A DNA stretch of 64,000 bases from an uncultured Dehalococcoidia bacterium (GTDB lineage: Bacteria; Chloroflexota; Dehalococcoidia; Lucifugimonadales; Lucifugimonadaceae): NCBI GenBank assembly GCA_913052475.1, contig CAJXEJ010000004.1, forward strand, positions 1 to 64,000, read 5' to 3'. The position numbers were made by a program, and so were the translations under genes. Below the pieces are notes generated by a model. It was not told the DNA's origin, ran no database searches, and saw only the letters and a program-made list of their open reading frames with translations. The number at the start of each line of letters is the position of its first letter. Position 1 is the stretch's first letter. Shown in pieces: positions 36,619-45,606 of this stretch.

Positions 36619-36785
36619 GCTCAGTAATCCTGAAGCTACTCACCATTAATCCTCCCCCACTAATCATCATCATTGCGCGCTGATTCCAACTCAACCGCCG
36701 CTATAATGAAACTCTGATCGAATTCTTCGTCGGCAACTACAAAACCGCCGTCCCAACCTCACTAGCACTGAACCGGAAATCTCAC

Positions 36786-38453
36786 TTGCCCCGCAAAATA
36801 CTTGTCGCCGTCGCTTGGCCGTATGTAAACGGCGAACCCCATCTCGGCCACATCGCAGGCATGGTGGTCCCCGCCGATATTTTCGCCCGGTACCACCGTA
36901 TCGTCGGGAACGAAGTAGCGATGGTCTCCGGCTCCGACATGCACGGCACTCCAACAGCCCTGAAAGCCGCGGAAGAAGGCGTCTCGCCAGAAGTGGTCGC
37001 AACCCGCTACCACGAGATCTGGAGCAAGGCACTCGCCGACATGTCCTTCGCCTACGATCTGTACACGCACACGCACACTGATCGACACATCGAAGTCAGT
37101 CAGGAGTTGTTTCTGGGCCTACAGGAAAACGGACATCTGACCGAAGCGACCCAGTCGATGCCCTTCTCGGAAACCGAACAACGATTCCTATCCGATCGTT
37201 TTGTAGAAGGCACATGCCCACACTGCGGACACGACTCAGCGCGTGGCGACCAGTGCGACAACTGCGGACGAACTCTCGATCCTATTGATTTGATCGATAT
37301 TCGAAGCAAGCAAGACGGCTCGACACCCGTTTTCAAAGACACCACTCACCTGATGCTCAAACTAGGCGATTTCCAGGAACAACTTGAAGAATGGGTATCC
37401 GGAAAAGACGAGTGGCGAGCCAACGTCCGCAACCAGACGCTTGGAATGCTCCACGAAGGTCTTCATGACCGAGCAATGACACGCGACATCGACTGGGGTG
37501 TACCCGTTCCGGTCGAAGGCTACGAATCAAAGCGAATATACGTCTGGTTCGAAGCCGTCATCGGCTATCTATCAGCAACCCGAGCGTGGGCTGAGCAACA
37601 AGGCAAGCCCGATACATGGAAGAAATGGTGGGTCGAACCCGACGGCGAGTCCTACTACTTCCAGGGCAAAGACAACGTGGCGTTCCACACCATCATCTTG
37701 CCTTCGATCCTGCTTGGCAACGGAGGACTCAACCTCCCGACCGAGGTGGTCGCAAACGAGTACCTTACGTTTGGCGGAGCCGACTTCTCAAAGAGCACAG
37801 GCCACGCCGTCTGGGTTCCCGATTTTCTGACACGTTATGAAGCCGATCCACTCCGCTACTATCTCGCTTCGATCATGCCCGAAACGTCCGATTCAGAGTT
37901 CACCTGGGAAGGATTCCACGCCGCCAACAACAACGAACTTGTCGCCACCTTCGGCAACTTCGTACACCGCGTCCTCACCATCACGACTCGCAACTTCGAA
38001 AACGCAGTGCCGACTCCCGGCGAGCTTGGTGAGGACGATCAAGAGGCACTCGATGCCTGCGATACAGCACTCAAAGAAGTTTCCAACGCCATTGACGCCC
38101 GACGATTCCGCGACGGACTTCGCACCGCAATGCGCCTCGCACGTCACGGCAACCAGTACATCGACTCCAAAGAGCCGTGGAAAGTGGTCAAAACCGATAA
38201 AGAAGCAGCAGGAACCGCACTCTGGGTTGGCCTGAACATCATCGCCACGCTCCGCACGGTGTTCTACCCATTCATGCCGACTACCGCCGACAAGATTCAC
38301 GGTATGCTGTTTACTGAAAGCAATACTCTTACCGATGGCTGGGATCGAAGAGTTATTGTGGCAGGTGCCCCAATCGAAAAACCGACGCCGCTGTTCCGCA
38401 AACTTGACGATTCGATAATCGAAGAAGAAAACGCCCGACTCACCGGCGAATAA
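36786..38453 (+). CDS. metG: methionyl-tRNA synthetase
   Basis: 555 aa from a TTG at 36786. The class I signature HLGH (PHLGHIAGMV, His19-His22) and the KMSKS-equivalent loop KSTGHAV (in GGADFSKSTGHAVWVP) are present. A zinc knuckle CPHC-x9-CDNC lies near residues 143-160. The anticodon-binding helical domain follows, but there is no C-terminal tRNA-binding (EMAP) domain, so it is a short form. The tail ends ARLTGE. The polyprenyl synthase begins 37 nt downstream. Confidence 0.95.
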   Translation: MPRKILVAVAWPYVNGEPHLGHIAGMVVPADIFARYHRIVGNEVAMVSGSDMHGTPTALKAAEEGVSPEVVATRYHEIWSKALADMSFAYDLYTHTHTDRHIEVSQELFLGLQENGHLTEATQSMPFSETEQRFLSDRFVEGTCPHCGHDSARGDQCDNCGRTLDPIDLIDIRSKQDGSTPVFKDTTHLMLKLGDFQEQLEEWVSGKDEWRANVRNQTLGMLHEGLHDRAMTRDIDWGVPVPVEGYESKRIYVWFEAVIGYLSATRAWAEQQGKPDTWKKWWVEPDGESYYFQGKDNVAFHTIILPSILLGNGGLNLPTEVVANEYLTFGGADFSKSTGHAVWVPDFLTRYEADPLRYYLASIMPETSDSEFTWEGFHAANNNELVATFGNFVHRVLTITTRNFENAVPTPGELGEDDQEALDACDTALKEVSNAIDARRFRDGLRTAMRLARHGNQYIDSKEPWKVVKTDKEAAGTALWVGLNIIATLRTVFYPFMPTTADKIHGMLFTESNTLTDGWDRRVIVAGAPIEKPTPLFRKLDDSIIEEENARLTGE

Positions 38454-38490
38454 CCACAGCAAGTTCAACAACCAGCCAGCAAGTACATTC

Positions 38491-39495
38491 ATGGTTGAAG
38501 CCATCACACAGGAAAACATTTACCAGCCGGTCGCCGACGATCTGCAGGCAGTACTTGCTGAAATCGCGACTATCGCCGACAGGGCACCCGAAAACGCACC
38601 CGAACAAGCTTACGATCTCGATGCTCAATTGGGACACGTTCTCGCTACATCCGGCAAACGTGTTCGGCCAGCACTCACGCTAATTGCTTCCCGCCTATTC
38701 GGTCAGGGCGAAGGCGAAATGCCAGTTAAGATGGCTACCGCTGTCGAACTGCTCCACATCGCAACACTCGTTCACGACGACACGGTCGATCACGCAGACA
38801 CACGTCGTGGCCACCAGACCGCGAGCAAGCTCTGGGGCAGAAACGTTGCAGTCCTGATTGGCGATTTCGTATTCGCAACCTCGGCGATGTATGTCTGCGA
38901 CACCAACAACGTTCGGCTCGTGCGACGCTTCGCCGAGACGATAACTGAGCTAGCCCGTGGCGAACTCAATGAGATTTATACCGCTTGGCAGCCCAACGTA
39001 GCGATCGAGGAATACAACCAGCGTATCTACGACAAGACCGCCTCTCTGTTCTGCACAGCCGCCGAGGGCGGTGCCGTACTTGGTGGTGGCAACAACGATC
39101 AAACCGAAAACGTACGCAACTATGGCTACAACATCGGCATGGCATATCAGGTCTACGACGACCTTCTCGACTACAGGTCGACCAGCGAACAACTAGGTAA
39201 ACCGGCGGGACACGATCTTGGCGAAGGAATTCTCCCCCTCCCTGCGATACTCGCAGCCGATAATGGCGCTTCGGAAGACATTCTGGCGCTGATGAAGGCT
39301 CCAGAAGAGGCACGTGCTGATCTGCTTCCGATCGCAGTCGATGCCATCAAGGAGTCGGGCGCCCTTGAACTGAGCCACAAGGTTGCAAACGACTACATCA
39401 ACTCGGCCGTCAGGTCTCTCGATGGAATTCCGCCAAGCGACTCACTCGATTCGCTCCTGTCCCTCGCCGAATACGTCCAGGCGCGCAACCACTAG
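38491..39495 (+). CDS. trans-polyprenyl diphosphate synthase
   Basis: 334 aa. Both aspartate-rich motifs are intact: LVHDDTVDHADTRRG (first, DDxxD) and VYDDLLDYRST (second, DDxxD). SGKRVRPALTLIASRLFG and the GDFVFATSA segment are typical of the long-chain (C35-C50) heptaprenyl/octaprenyl-type synthases that make quinone side chains. It is soluble and condenses IPP units on an allylic starter. It starts at the ATG at 38491 and is followed 6 nt later by nth. Confidence 0.88.
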   Translation: MVEAITQENIYQPVADDLQAVLAEIATIADRAPENAPEQAYDLDAQLGHVLATSGKRVRPALTLIASRLFGQGEGEMPVKMATAVELLHIATLVHDDTVDHADTRRGHQTASKLWGRNVAVLIGDFVFATSAMYVCDTNNVRLVRRFAETITELARGELNEIYTAWQPNVAIEEYNQRIYDKTASLFCTAAEGGAVLGGGNNDQTENVRNYGYNIGMAYQVYDDLLDYRSTSEQLGKPAGHDLGEGILPLPAILAADNGASEDILALMKAPEEARADLLPIAVDAIKESGALELSHKVANDYINSAVRSLDGIPPSDSLDSLLSLAEYVQARNH

Positions 39496-39501
39496 GCGAA
39501 C

Positions 39502-40203
39502 ATGGCAGCACGGTCACCCAAACGACCCGCCTCTGCACGGAGGCATATTCCAACCATCGCACCCGCCCTTGTCCAGGAACGGCTGAACACGATCTATGGA
39601 CCAATCGAATGGCATCCACACAGGATCGCACTCGACCAGCTAATTAACACCGTGCTCAGCCAGCACACGTCCGATCTCAACGCTGATCGAGCTTATGATT
39701 CACTCCGCAAAGCATTGCCAACCTGGGGCGAAGTGATCGAAGCCGAAACCGCAACGGTTGTCGAAGCGATTCGGCATGGCGGTCTTGCGAACCAGAAGGC
39801 ACCACGAATTCAACAGATCCTAGTCGAAATCCTGAAACGGCTCGGCCATTTCGAACTCGAATTTCTCGCAGGACTTCCACTTGAAGAAGCACGGGAATGG
39901 CTCACCTCGCTTCCAGGTGTCGGACCCAAAACAGCAGCTGTCGTGATGTCATTTTCCTTGCACATGCCAGCATTCCCGGTCGACACTCATATCCACCGCG
40001 TTTCGAAACGACTCGGATTCATCACCGAGAAAACAACTGCCGATCAAGCTCACCCCATCATGGAAGCCTTGATCCCCGAGGACGAACGCTACGAAATGCA
40101 CGTCCTTCTCATCACCCACGGACGCCAGATCTGCAAAGCCCGAATCCCGCAATGCGTCAACTGCCCGCTCGCGAAAAAATGCGCCGCCAGCACAATGAAG
40201 TAA
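39502..40203 (+). CDS. nth: endonuclease III
   Basis: 233 aa. The helix-hairpin-helix SLPGVGPKTAAVVMSF, the catalytic Asp in FPVDTHIHRVSKRLG and the C-terminal 4Fe-4S cluster (CKARIPQCVNCPLAKKC) identify Nth, which removes oxidised pyrimidines. In Nth the catalytic Lys lies in the HhH (LPGVGPKTA) and is present. It is tightly linked to the polyprenyl synthase gene upstream. A repeat copy follows at 40220. Confidence 0.92.
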   Translation: MAARSPKRPASARRHIPTIAPALVQERLNTIYGPIEWHPHRIALDQLINTVLSQHTSDLNADRAYDSLRKALPTWGEVIEAETATVVEAIRHGGLANQKAPRIQQILVEILKRLGHFELEFLAGLPLEEAREWLTSLPGVGPKTAAVVMSFSLHMPAFPVDTHIHRVSKRLGFITEKTTADQAHPIMEALIPEDERYEMHVLLITHGRQICKARIPQCVNCPLAKKCAASTMK

Positions 40204-40219
40204 TGGACGAGGCACAATG

Positions 40220-40287
40220 ACTCCCTCTCCCTCAGGACTTCGCACCGCGTCCTCCCTCCCTTGAGAGTAAGGAATCTAGAGGGTGGA
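40220..40287. repeat. dispersed family A-like repeat, split copy
   Basis: ACTCCCTCTCCCTC is answered after about 20 nt by CCTCCCTCCCTTGAGAGTAAGG and AGAGGGTGG. This is a broken version of the CTCCCT...AGGGAG...AGGGTGAGGG repeat at 44735 and 51004. It directly follows nth. 40288-40452 contains no gene. Confidence 0.4.
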
Positions 40288-40452
40288 TTTGATCGAATAT
40301 CCTACGCAACGCGCGCGGCTGCCCTCCGCCCAAATCTATCCAACAACCAAAATTGGTAGCCACCACAAATCGCCGATTCGCCTACTTCGCGGTATGCTGA
40401 ATATTAGTGCTGAAAACGACCGGTGCTGAGAAGCAACTCGGCCATCAAACTC

Positions 40453-40528
40453 GGCCCCATCGTCCAGCGGCCTAGGACATCACCCTTTCAAGGTGAAGAC
40501 CGGAGTTCGAGTCTCCGTGGGGCTACCA
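40453..40528 (+). tRNA. tRNA-Glu (UUC)
   Basis: A 76-nt sequence folds as a standard tRNA. The acceptor stem GGCCCCA pairs with TGGGGCT (G-U at the first pair). The anticodon stem TCACC/GGTGA holds loop CTTTCAA, giving anticodon UUC for Glu. The T-arm has GTTCGAGTC, and CCA is encoded at the 3' end. hemA and hemL, which use Glu-tRNA for tetrapyrrole synthesis, are elsewhere in the window. Confidence 0.93.
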
Positions 40529-40538
40529 ATTCGCATTC

Positions 40539-40570
40539 AAAAACACCCCGCCTCACAGCGGGGTGTTTTT
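40539..40570 (+). terminator. strong intrinsic terminator after tRNA-Glu
   Basis: A 13-bp perfect stem (AAAAACACCCCGC with GCGGGGTGTTTTT) around the loop CTCACA ends in a T-run. It starts 11 nt after the tRNA and can act in both directions because of its A/T flanks. Confidence 0.9.
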
Positions 40571-40716
40571 ATTGGTGCTGTTCACTCCTCGACAACTCGT
40601 CATCTCAGTCGTACGATGCCGGCGAGTGGTCACCTCGCCACATTCAGGTCAGATGGCATTCCTAAGAATTCCACAGCCGGATGGTCAATCAAACAACCTC
40701 ACCGATTAGTCCTCTC

Positions 40717-40821
40717 TTATTCGGGAGCCTGCGTGAACGCATGAACCTCTAACTCACCACCAAGACCTTCCCGCAACAACGTCCTAATGTGACCCTCAGC
40801 GCCCGTAATTCCAACTTTCAA
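40717..40821 (-). pseudogene. SDR/epimerase N-terminal remnant
   Basis: A 34-codon minus-strand frame from a TTG reads LKVGITGAEGHIRTLLREGL, the Rossmann start of an NAD-dependent epimerase (G-x-x-G-x-I), and stops at TAA after VHAFTQAPE. The second Gly of G-H-I-G-R is missing and the rest of the gene is absent or scrambled. The remaining bases of 40571-40939 show nothing else. Confidence 0.45.
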
Positions 40822-40939
40822 CGAAACCTTCTATATCCTCTGACAAACCCCTGCTCGATCCGTGCGAAAAAATTCCGGGTAACGCATCAACTGCGCCCCG
40901 GTGATCCGTCACACATCCAAACTCAGGAAAAAGAGAACA

Positions 40940-41761
40940 TTGCCAAAACTACGAGTCCTCGTCACCGGAGCAAGCGGCCAAATCGGTTACTTGACGTTCA
41001 AGCGTCTACTCGATCAACCTGAAAAATACGACGCCTTCGGCATCGACCGGAAACAGGCTCCATCCGAACGAGTCCCAGACGACTGGTCTCTCGATCTACC
41101 TAACAACCGGTTCTCGGTAGCTAACCTCTCAGATTTCGAGGCAGTACAAACCGCAACCGAAGGCATGGATGTCGTAGTCCATCTTGGTGCTGACCCCGAA
41201 GGCCGCGAATGGGAGAGCGTCCTCCAGAACAACATCATCGGAACCTACAACGTGTTCGAGACAAGCCGCCTGAGCGGGGTAAAGCGAATTGTCGCCGCCA
41301 GCAGCATTATGGTCTCCGCTGGTCACCGACAGCAGGAACCATACAAGGCGATGATGGAACGCCGTCTGGACGATATTCCGAGCGATTTCGAACTGATTTC
41401 ACCTGCAATCCCTGCCGAACCAAGAGGAATTTACGGAGCAAGCAAAGTCTGGACCGAATCACTTGCTCGCGTGTACTCCAACGCCCATGGACTAAGTTGT
41501 ATAAACATCCGAATCGGCCAGGTCGAACGTGATCGTCCACGCCCACCTCAAGGTGCCGACATCTACGTCAGCCAGCGCGACATCATCCAGATGATCGAAA
41601 AAAGCATCAATGCCCCCGAATTCGTAAGGTTCGACACCTTCTACGGCATGTCCAACAACGATCACCGGTGGGTCGATATCGACCATGGGCGAGATGTCAT
41701 AGGGTTCGTTCCCGAAGACCGAGCCGAAAACAATCACGACTACGAAACACCCACGCTATGA
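40940..41761 (+). CDS. NAD-dependent epimerase/dehydratase (extended SDR)
   Basis: 273 aa from a TTG at 40940, with AGGAAAAAGAG just upstream; a GTG at 40901 is the alternative. The Rossmann motif is LRVLVTGASGQIGYLTF, then MDVVVHLGADPEGREWE, AASSIMVSAGH and the catalytic YGASKVWTESLARVY. It ends ENNHDYETPTL. It resembles the uronate dehydrogenase-like SDR at 7882. Its stop overlaps the ATG of the next gene (ATGA), so the two are translationally coupled. Confidence 0.82.
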   Translation: MPKLRVLVTGASGQIGYLTFKRLLDQPEKYDAFGIDRKQAPSERVPDDWSLDLPNNRFSVANLSDFEAVQTATEGMDVVVHLGADPEGREWESVLQNNIIGTYNVFETSRLSGVKRIVAASSIMVSAGHRQQEPYKAMMERRLDDIPSDFELISPAIPAEPRGIYGASKVWTESLARVYSNAHGLSCINIRIGQVERDRPRPPQGADIYVSQRDIIQMIEKSINAPEFVRFDTFYGMSNNDHRWVDIDHGRDVIGFVPEDRAENNHDYETPTL

Positions 41762-42000
41762 ACGCCTTCACCGACAACATAATCGTCCTAACTCTCTCTG
41801 CAATCGGAATACTCGGCTGGATCGGAGTTTTGATCACTGCTGCGATCGAAATACTGGCCGAGGAGCCCAACTCCATAATCACCGCCGGGAAGCTCTCGCT
41901 TTACGTGGCATTCACAGCCTCGATCCTGCCCGGGATCTACGTCTTCTATTTCGACCGAAAAAGTTGTCATACCGCCGTACAATGCTCGCAACTAAACTGA
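41758..42000 (+). CDS. small two-TM membrane protein
   Basis: 80 aa from the ATG at 41758, which shares ATGA with the SDR stop. Two hydrophobic segments (IIVLTLSAIGILGWIGVLITA and LSLYVAFTASILPGIYVFYF) are separated by a short acidic loop (EILAEEPNS). The C-terminus is short and polar. I do not recognise the family. Coupling to the SDR suggests a partner in the same pathway, perhaps a membrane anchor. Confidence 0.6.
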   Translation: MNAFTDNIIVLTLSAIGILGWIGVLITAAIEILAEEPNSIITAGKLSLYVAFTASILPGIYVFYFDRKSCHTAVQCSQLN

Positions 42001-42009
42001 CCCACACAC

Positions 42010-42288
42010 ATGCCTAACGATTCCGAAAAATACATCGAACAGATAGCCTACGGCTACGACGCCATCGCCGACGCCTATTTCGACAACTATCGAATCGACA
42101 TTCCCAGTCAGGTCACGAAATTCGTAGATGGATTCAATTCGCAACTGTCACCAGGTAGTACGGTGCTCGAACCGGGCTGCGGTAATGGGTTTCCGTTCAC
42201 CGCACAACTGACAAAACGTCATCGGGTAACCGGTATCGACGTCTCAACGGCTCAGATCGAAAAAGCCCGAGCAGAAGTACGTCTTTGA
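42010..42288 (+). pseudogene. SAM-dependent methyltransferase, truncated
   Basis: 92 codons. The N-terminal helix GYDAIADAYFDNYR and the SAM-binding motif I VLEPGCGNGFPFTAQL, with motif II VTGIDVSTAQIEKAR, are clear. The frame then ends at TGA 42286-42288, where a normal class I methyltransferase would continue for another 100 or more residues. No continuation is visible in the other frames before 42375, so this is a truncated gene. Confidence 0.65.
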
Positions 42289-42374
42289 CTCGTCGATAGA
42301 GTGACGCGTATTCATCGACATCTCGGCCGTGATGAATCGCAAAACCGGAAGCGACGGCGTTAAAATTCGACATT

Positions 42375-42617
42375 TCAGTCGGTTCGTTCCAAACCTAGAT
42401 TCAACACACGACCTTCGTCGATCAGGAACAGCTCCAGCGAATCGAAAAGCATTTCGTAGACAAGATCAGAATCTGGTAGCCAACTCGAAGTTTGATCCGC
42501 AAAATCGGGTACCGAAGAGTGCTCAAACGCCTCTCTCACACCAGCAGCATCGAGGTTCATCGACTCCGCTCTGGAGATCAGTTCTTCGACTGTTGGACGA
42601 GTCTCCCCCTTACTCAT
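42375..42617 (-). CDS. small acidic protein of unknown function
   Basis: 80 aa, mostly helical and acidic: TVEELISRAESMNLDAAGVREAFE, then DSDLVYEMLFDSLELFL. It starts with ATG 42617, 12 nt after the stop of the alcohol dehydrogenase gene on the same strand, so it is probably cotranscribed. No TM segment, metal motif or known family is recognised. Confidence 0.5.
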   Translation of the reverse strand: MSKGETRPTVEELISRAESMNLDAAGVREAFEHSSVPDFADQTSSWLPDSDLVYEMLFDSLELFLIDEGRVLNLGLERTD

Positions 42618-42628
42618 AGCCGTTAGTC

Positions 42629-43681
42629 TCAGATATTCACGTGCACCTTTATCGAGCCCGATGTCTTGTCCCAGGCAGCAGCGAAGCCTTTCTGAATATT
42701 CTCCAGTCCGACTTGATGCGTCACGATCTCACGATAAGGAACCTCACCCGAAGCCAGCAGATCGATGGCGACTTCGTAGTCGTGGCGACCATCAATCACG
42801 CCGTAGCAAATCACCGACTGTATTCGAATCTCACGAATCAACGGCTCGAACAAATCGACCTCCAGCGGAATCTTCATCCCACCTAGATACAACATCGTGC
42901 CTTGATTGCGAGTCGCCTTAATCGCCTGCTTAAAAGACAAGCTCTGGTGACCGCCCACCGACTCAATTACGAAATCCGCGCCGATACCGTTAGTCGCATC
43001 GAGGCATGCCGCCTCGAATTCGCCCTCATCCGAACCAACCACAATATCCGCACCCATCTTCTTCGCTGCCTCGGCCTGATGAGGATACCGCGCCGAAGCG
43101 ATAACCGCCCGAGCACCGAACGCCTTCGCAACAACGATGGAAGAAAGACCGATCGTCGCCGATCCAACCACTCCAACAACATCGTCTGGCTGCATTCGAC
43201 CGTAACGAAGCCCGTGAACGCTCACAGCCATCGGCTCGACCAGCCCACCATCGATCCAGTCCATCGAATCGGTAAGCTTGAACAGGCCAGCCGTCTTGCG
43301 CGTCATGTAATGCGAGAACCCGCCACCAGTGTCGGGCGCGAGATTCATGCAATGCTTCCACTGCCCGTAACGGCAGAAATGGCACGAAAGGCAGGCACGA
43401 CCCGCACCGATCATTTCGACCGCAACACGATCGCCCACTTGAAGATTCGTTTCGCCTTTCGGTAGTTCGAGAATCTCGCCAGCTACCTCGTGACCAGAAG
43501 CCATCGTTTGCGCTTCAGTTCGGCTGGTCGTCATGTGCAGATCGGATCCACAAATACCCGTCTGGCGAACACGGATCATCGCCGCTCCGTCGTACATTTC
43601 GGGCATCGGAACGTCATGAACTATGTACTGCCCTGTTCCATCATCCAGTGCGGCTCGCATCGTTTCTGCCATGAAATTCAC
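42629..43681 (-). CDS. zinc-dependent alcohol dehydrogenase (MDR family)
   Basis: 350 aa. Catalytic-zinc residues are visible in GICGSDLHM and SGHEVAGEI. The four-Cys structural zinc loop is CLSCHFCRYGQWKHC. The nucleotide-binding fold is VVGVVGSATIGLSSIVVAKAFGARAVIAS. This is the threonine/sorbitol dehydrogenase-like group of zinc MDR enzymes, oxidising polyols or amino alcohols with NAD(P)+; the substrate is not predictable. The upstream intergenic region (43682-43784) separates it from the divergent DapA-like gene. Confidence 0.88.
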   Translation of the reverse strand: MNFMAETMRAALDDGTGQYIVHDVPMPEMYDGAAMIRVRQTGICGSDLHMTTSRTEAQTMASGHEVAGEILELPKGETNLQVGDRVAVEMIGAGRACLSCHFCRYGQWKHCMNLAPDTGGGFSHYMTRKTAGLFKLTDSMDWIDGGLVEPMAVSVHGLRYGRMQPDDVVGVVGSATIGLSSIVVAKAFGARAVIASARYPHQAEAAKKMGADIVVGSDEGEFEAACLDATNGIGADFVIESVGGHQSLSFKQAIKATRNQGTMLYLGGMKIPLEVDLFEPLIREIRIQSVICYGVIDGRHDYEVAIDLLASGEVPYREIVTHQVGLENIQKGFAAAWDKTSGSIKVHVNI

Positions 43682-43784
43682 TTCTTATTCGCTGGTGTTC
43701 TCGACTGAAGGCGAATCTTATCGCACAATCTCAGGTGTAATCTTGGTTTTCAAAAATCACTCACTAAACCGCAGCTAATAAGAA

Positions 43785-44720
43785 ATGTCCAGAAACTCAC
43801 AATTCCGCGGCGTATACGCCATTCCCATCACCCCGTTCAACAAAGATCTCTCAGTCGACTGGGAATCGCTTCGCAAGTGTATTGCATTCAGCGTCGACGC
43901 TGGCGCACACGGAATCGTCCTTCCAGTCAATGCTTCAGAAGGTCCGTACCTCACCGACGCCGAACGCAAGGAAGTGCTCAAAACCGGAATTGAAGTCGTA
44001 GACGGGGCAGTTCCGGTCATTGCCGGTGTCAGTGGGTCATCAACCGCCGTGTCGATAGAACTCACCAAGAACGCCGCCGAACTCGGTGCCGACTCTGTAA
44101 TGGCAATGCCACCCAACGGTGCTGCCGGTCAGATCGTGTGGGATCACTACGTATCGATCGCCGAAACGGGCAGTTTACCGGTCTGGATTCAGAACAACAA
44201 GCCACCGGCTGGTCCCGTCGTTCCAACCACCATGATGATCAAGATGCTCAACGAAGTTGAACATGTCGATTACGTCAAAGAGGAAAGCTATTTGCCGGGT
44301 CAGATCATGACCGAGCTTCTCGAAAAATCCGGTGATGCAGTAAAAGGACTCATGGGCGGTATGGGCGGACGCTATCTAGTCGATGAATACCGCCGTGGAT
44401 CGTGCGGAACGATGCCAGCAGGTCACATTACCGACGCCCACGTGAAGCTGTGGGACGCACTCGATGCTGGCGGTATCGATTCAGACGGCTTACAGATCGT
44501 CACTGAAGAGGCGCGTAGCATCTGGGAAGAGATGATTCCGTCGCTCAACTTCGAATTCATGTTCGGAGCCAACGCCTATAAGGCAGCCTACTGGCGACGC
44601 GGGATCATCAAGACCCCACTCACTCGAAACCCCGCCAACAAAACACTCGACAAACTCGACTACGCCGAACTCGACACCATCCTCAACCGAATGAGCAACC
44701 TCCTCGACGCCAAGATCTAA
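43785..44720 (+). CDS. dihydrodipicolinate synthase/N-acetylneuraminate lyase family aldolase
   Basis: 311 aa TIM barrel. The Schiff-base lysine is Lys165 in EHVDYVKEESY, and GVSGSSTAVSIELTKNAAELGAD and the N-terminal GVYAIPITPFN are family-typical. The usual Tyr of the catalytic triad (YNxP) is absent: the matching strand reads WIQNNKPPAG. The enzyme is therefore unlikely to be DapA itself and is more likely a catabolic aldolase or dehydratase of 2-oxo acids. It is divergent from the alcohol dehydrogenase gene. A family A repeat follows directly. Confidence 0.82.
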   Translation: MSRNSQFRGVYAIPITPFNKDLSVDWESLRKCIAFSVDAGAHGIVLPVNASEGPYLTDAERKEVLKTGIEVVDGAVPVIAGVSGSSTAVSIELTKNAAELGADSVMAMPPNGAAGQIVWDHYVSIAETGSLPVWIQNNKPPAGPVVPTTMMIKMLNEVEHVDYVKEESYLPGQIMTELLEKSGDAVKGLMGGMGGRYLVDEYRRGSCGTMPAGHITDAHVKLWDALDAGGIDSDGLQIVTEEARSIWEEMIPSLNFEFMFGANAYKAAYWRRGIIKTPLTRNPANKTLDKLDYAELDTILNRMSNLLDAKI

Positions 44721-44734
44721 CACCTCCCAACAAT

Positions 44735-44774
44735 GACTCCCTCTCCCCGGGGAGAGAGCTAGGGTGAGGGAGAA
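44735..44774. repeat. dispersed family A repeat
   Basis: This is the fullest copy of the family: GACTCCCTCTCCCCGGGGAG, then AGAGCTAGGGTGAGGGAGA. The first half is a palindrome (CTCTCCCC/GGGGAGAG) and the tail is AGGGTGAGGG. It begins 15 nt after the aldolase stop. Confidence 0.65.
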
Positions 44775-44845
44775 ATCCCCGACCGGTAACATCAGCCATG
44801 CCAAGAAGCTCTCAGCGATAACCACTAACCAAGAGGCGAGCAATA

Positions 44846-45411
44846 ACCGACCGAGTAGGCGAATACGCACTGTCTAACGATAAATTCGGTACCCATTTAC
44901 GGGTTATAGCGCACCTTTCCGAACTTCAGGCAAGCCAGGTTCGCAAGTTTCACAAGCTACTTGGCGACGACGATCTTGCCACCAAACCTCACTGCTCGAT
45001 CGACAATTTCTGTGAGCTTGATGATGTAGACGCAGTCAAATCTGCGCTTCGAGAGATCGCCTCACAACATCGGTTTTTCGAAACGAGCATTAGTTCCGAC
45101 GAGCTAAGGATCAGGTCTTCTGGCTGCGTCTAGACGATTAAACCCACCGAATAACATCTCGCGATGCAAGCTACGGTCGTTCAGGCAATGCTCCCAATCA
45201 CAAACCGAATTCGGCCAGCCGGTAACTACTGGCCACACACAACGATGGTTCTCGATGCGAAACCTGAAGACTTCCGTTTATGGAGCCGAACATGGTAAAA
45301 ATCGACATGACAAGCATGGCAAAATTCGAAGCGATTTCACTCATTGGGCGCATCGGTCTTGCCAGAGGTGGCGGCTACGAAGTCATCGAAGACTACCCAC
45401 TACTCGGCTAG
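44846..45411 (+). pseudogene. 2H phosphoesterase (2'-5' RNA ligase-like), frameshifted
   Basis: Plus-strand frames give pieces in the right order. The first is AHLSELQASQVRKFH, then TKPHCSIDNFCEL with the first H-x-S/T motif, ending at TAG 45133. From about 45160 another frame has NYWPHTTMVLDAKPEDFRL with the second H-x-T motif, ending at TAA near 45295. A third frame to 45411 has the terminal ISLIGRIGLARGG and YEVIEDYPLLG. Two H-x-T/S motifs define the 2H family of cyclic phosphodiesterases. The gene is broken at least twice. Confidence 0.5.
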
Positions 45412-45605
45412 CTGATCGTTCGCCACTTCCGCCACACCAGCACCACCACCGCAATTGGAAATAGCACGATAACAGCGCCCAGAACGATCACCATCACACC
45501 CGATGAAACACCAAGCACGTGATCGATCTTCGCACTCAGCCACTCCCATAGATCGGGATCGATCGGTTCTGAATGGTGCAACAACGTTCCAACTGGATTC
45601 GCCAT
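45408..45605 (-). CDS. small single-TM membrane protein following MFS gene
   Basis: 65 aa from the ATG at 45605, one nucleotide after the MFS stop codon. A polar, Trp-containing N-terminal part (EPIDPDLWEWLSAKIDHVLG) precedes one strong TM helix (VMVIVLGAVIVLFPIAVVVLV) and a basic end WRKWRTIS. It is clearly translationally linked to the MFS transporter. I do not recognise the family; an accessory membrane subunit is a guess from context. Confidence 0.55.
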   Translation of the reverse strand: MANPVGTLLHHSEPIDPDLWEWLSAKIDHVLGVSSGVMVIVLGAVIVLFPIAVVVLVWRKWRTIS

Positions 45606-45606
45606 A

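Noticed and set aside
40423-40744. ORFs across tRNA-Glu and its terminator
   Set aside because: They are random open frames over a clear tRNA gene and hairpin.
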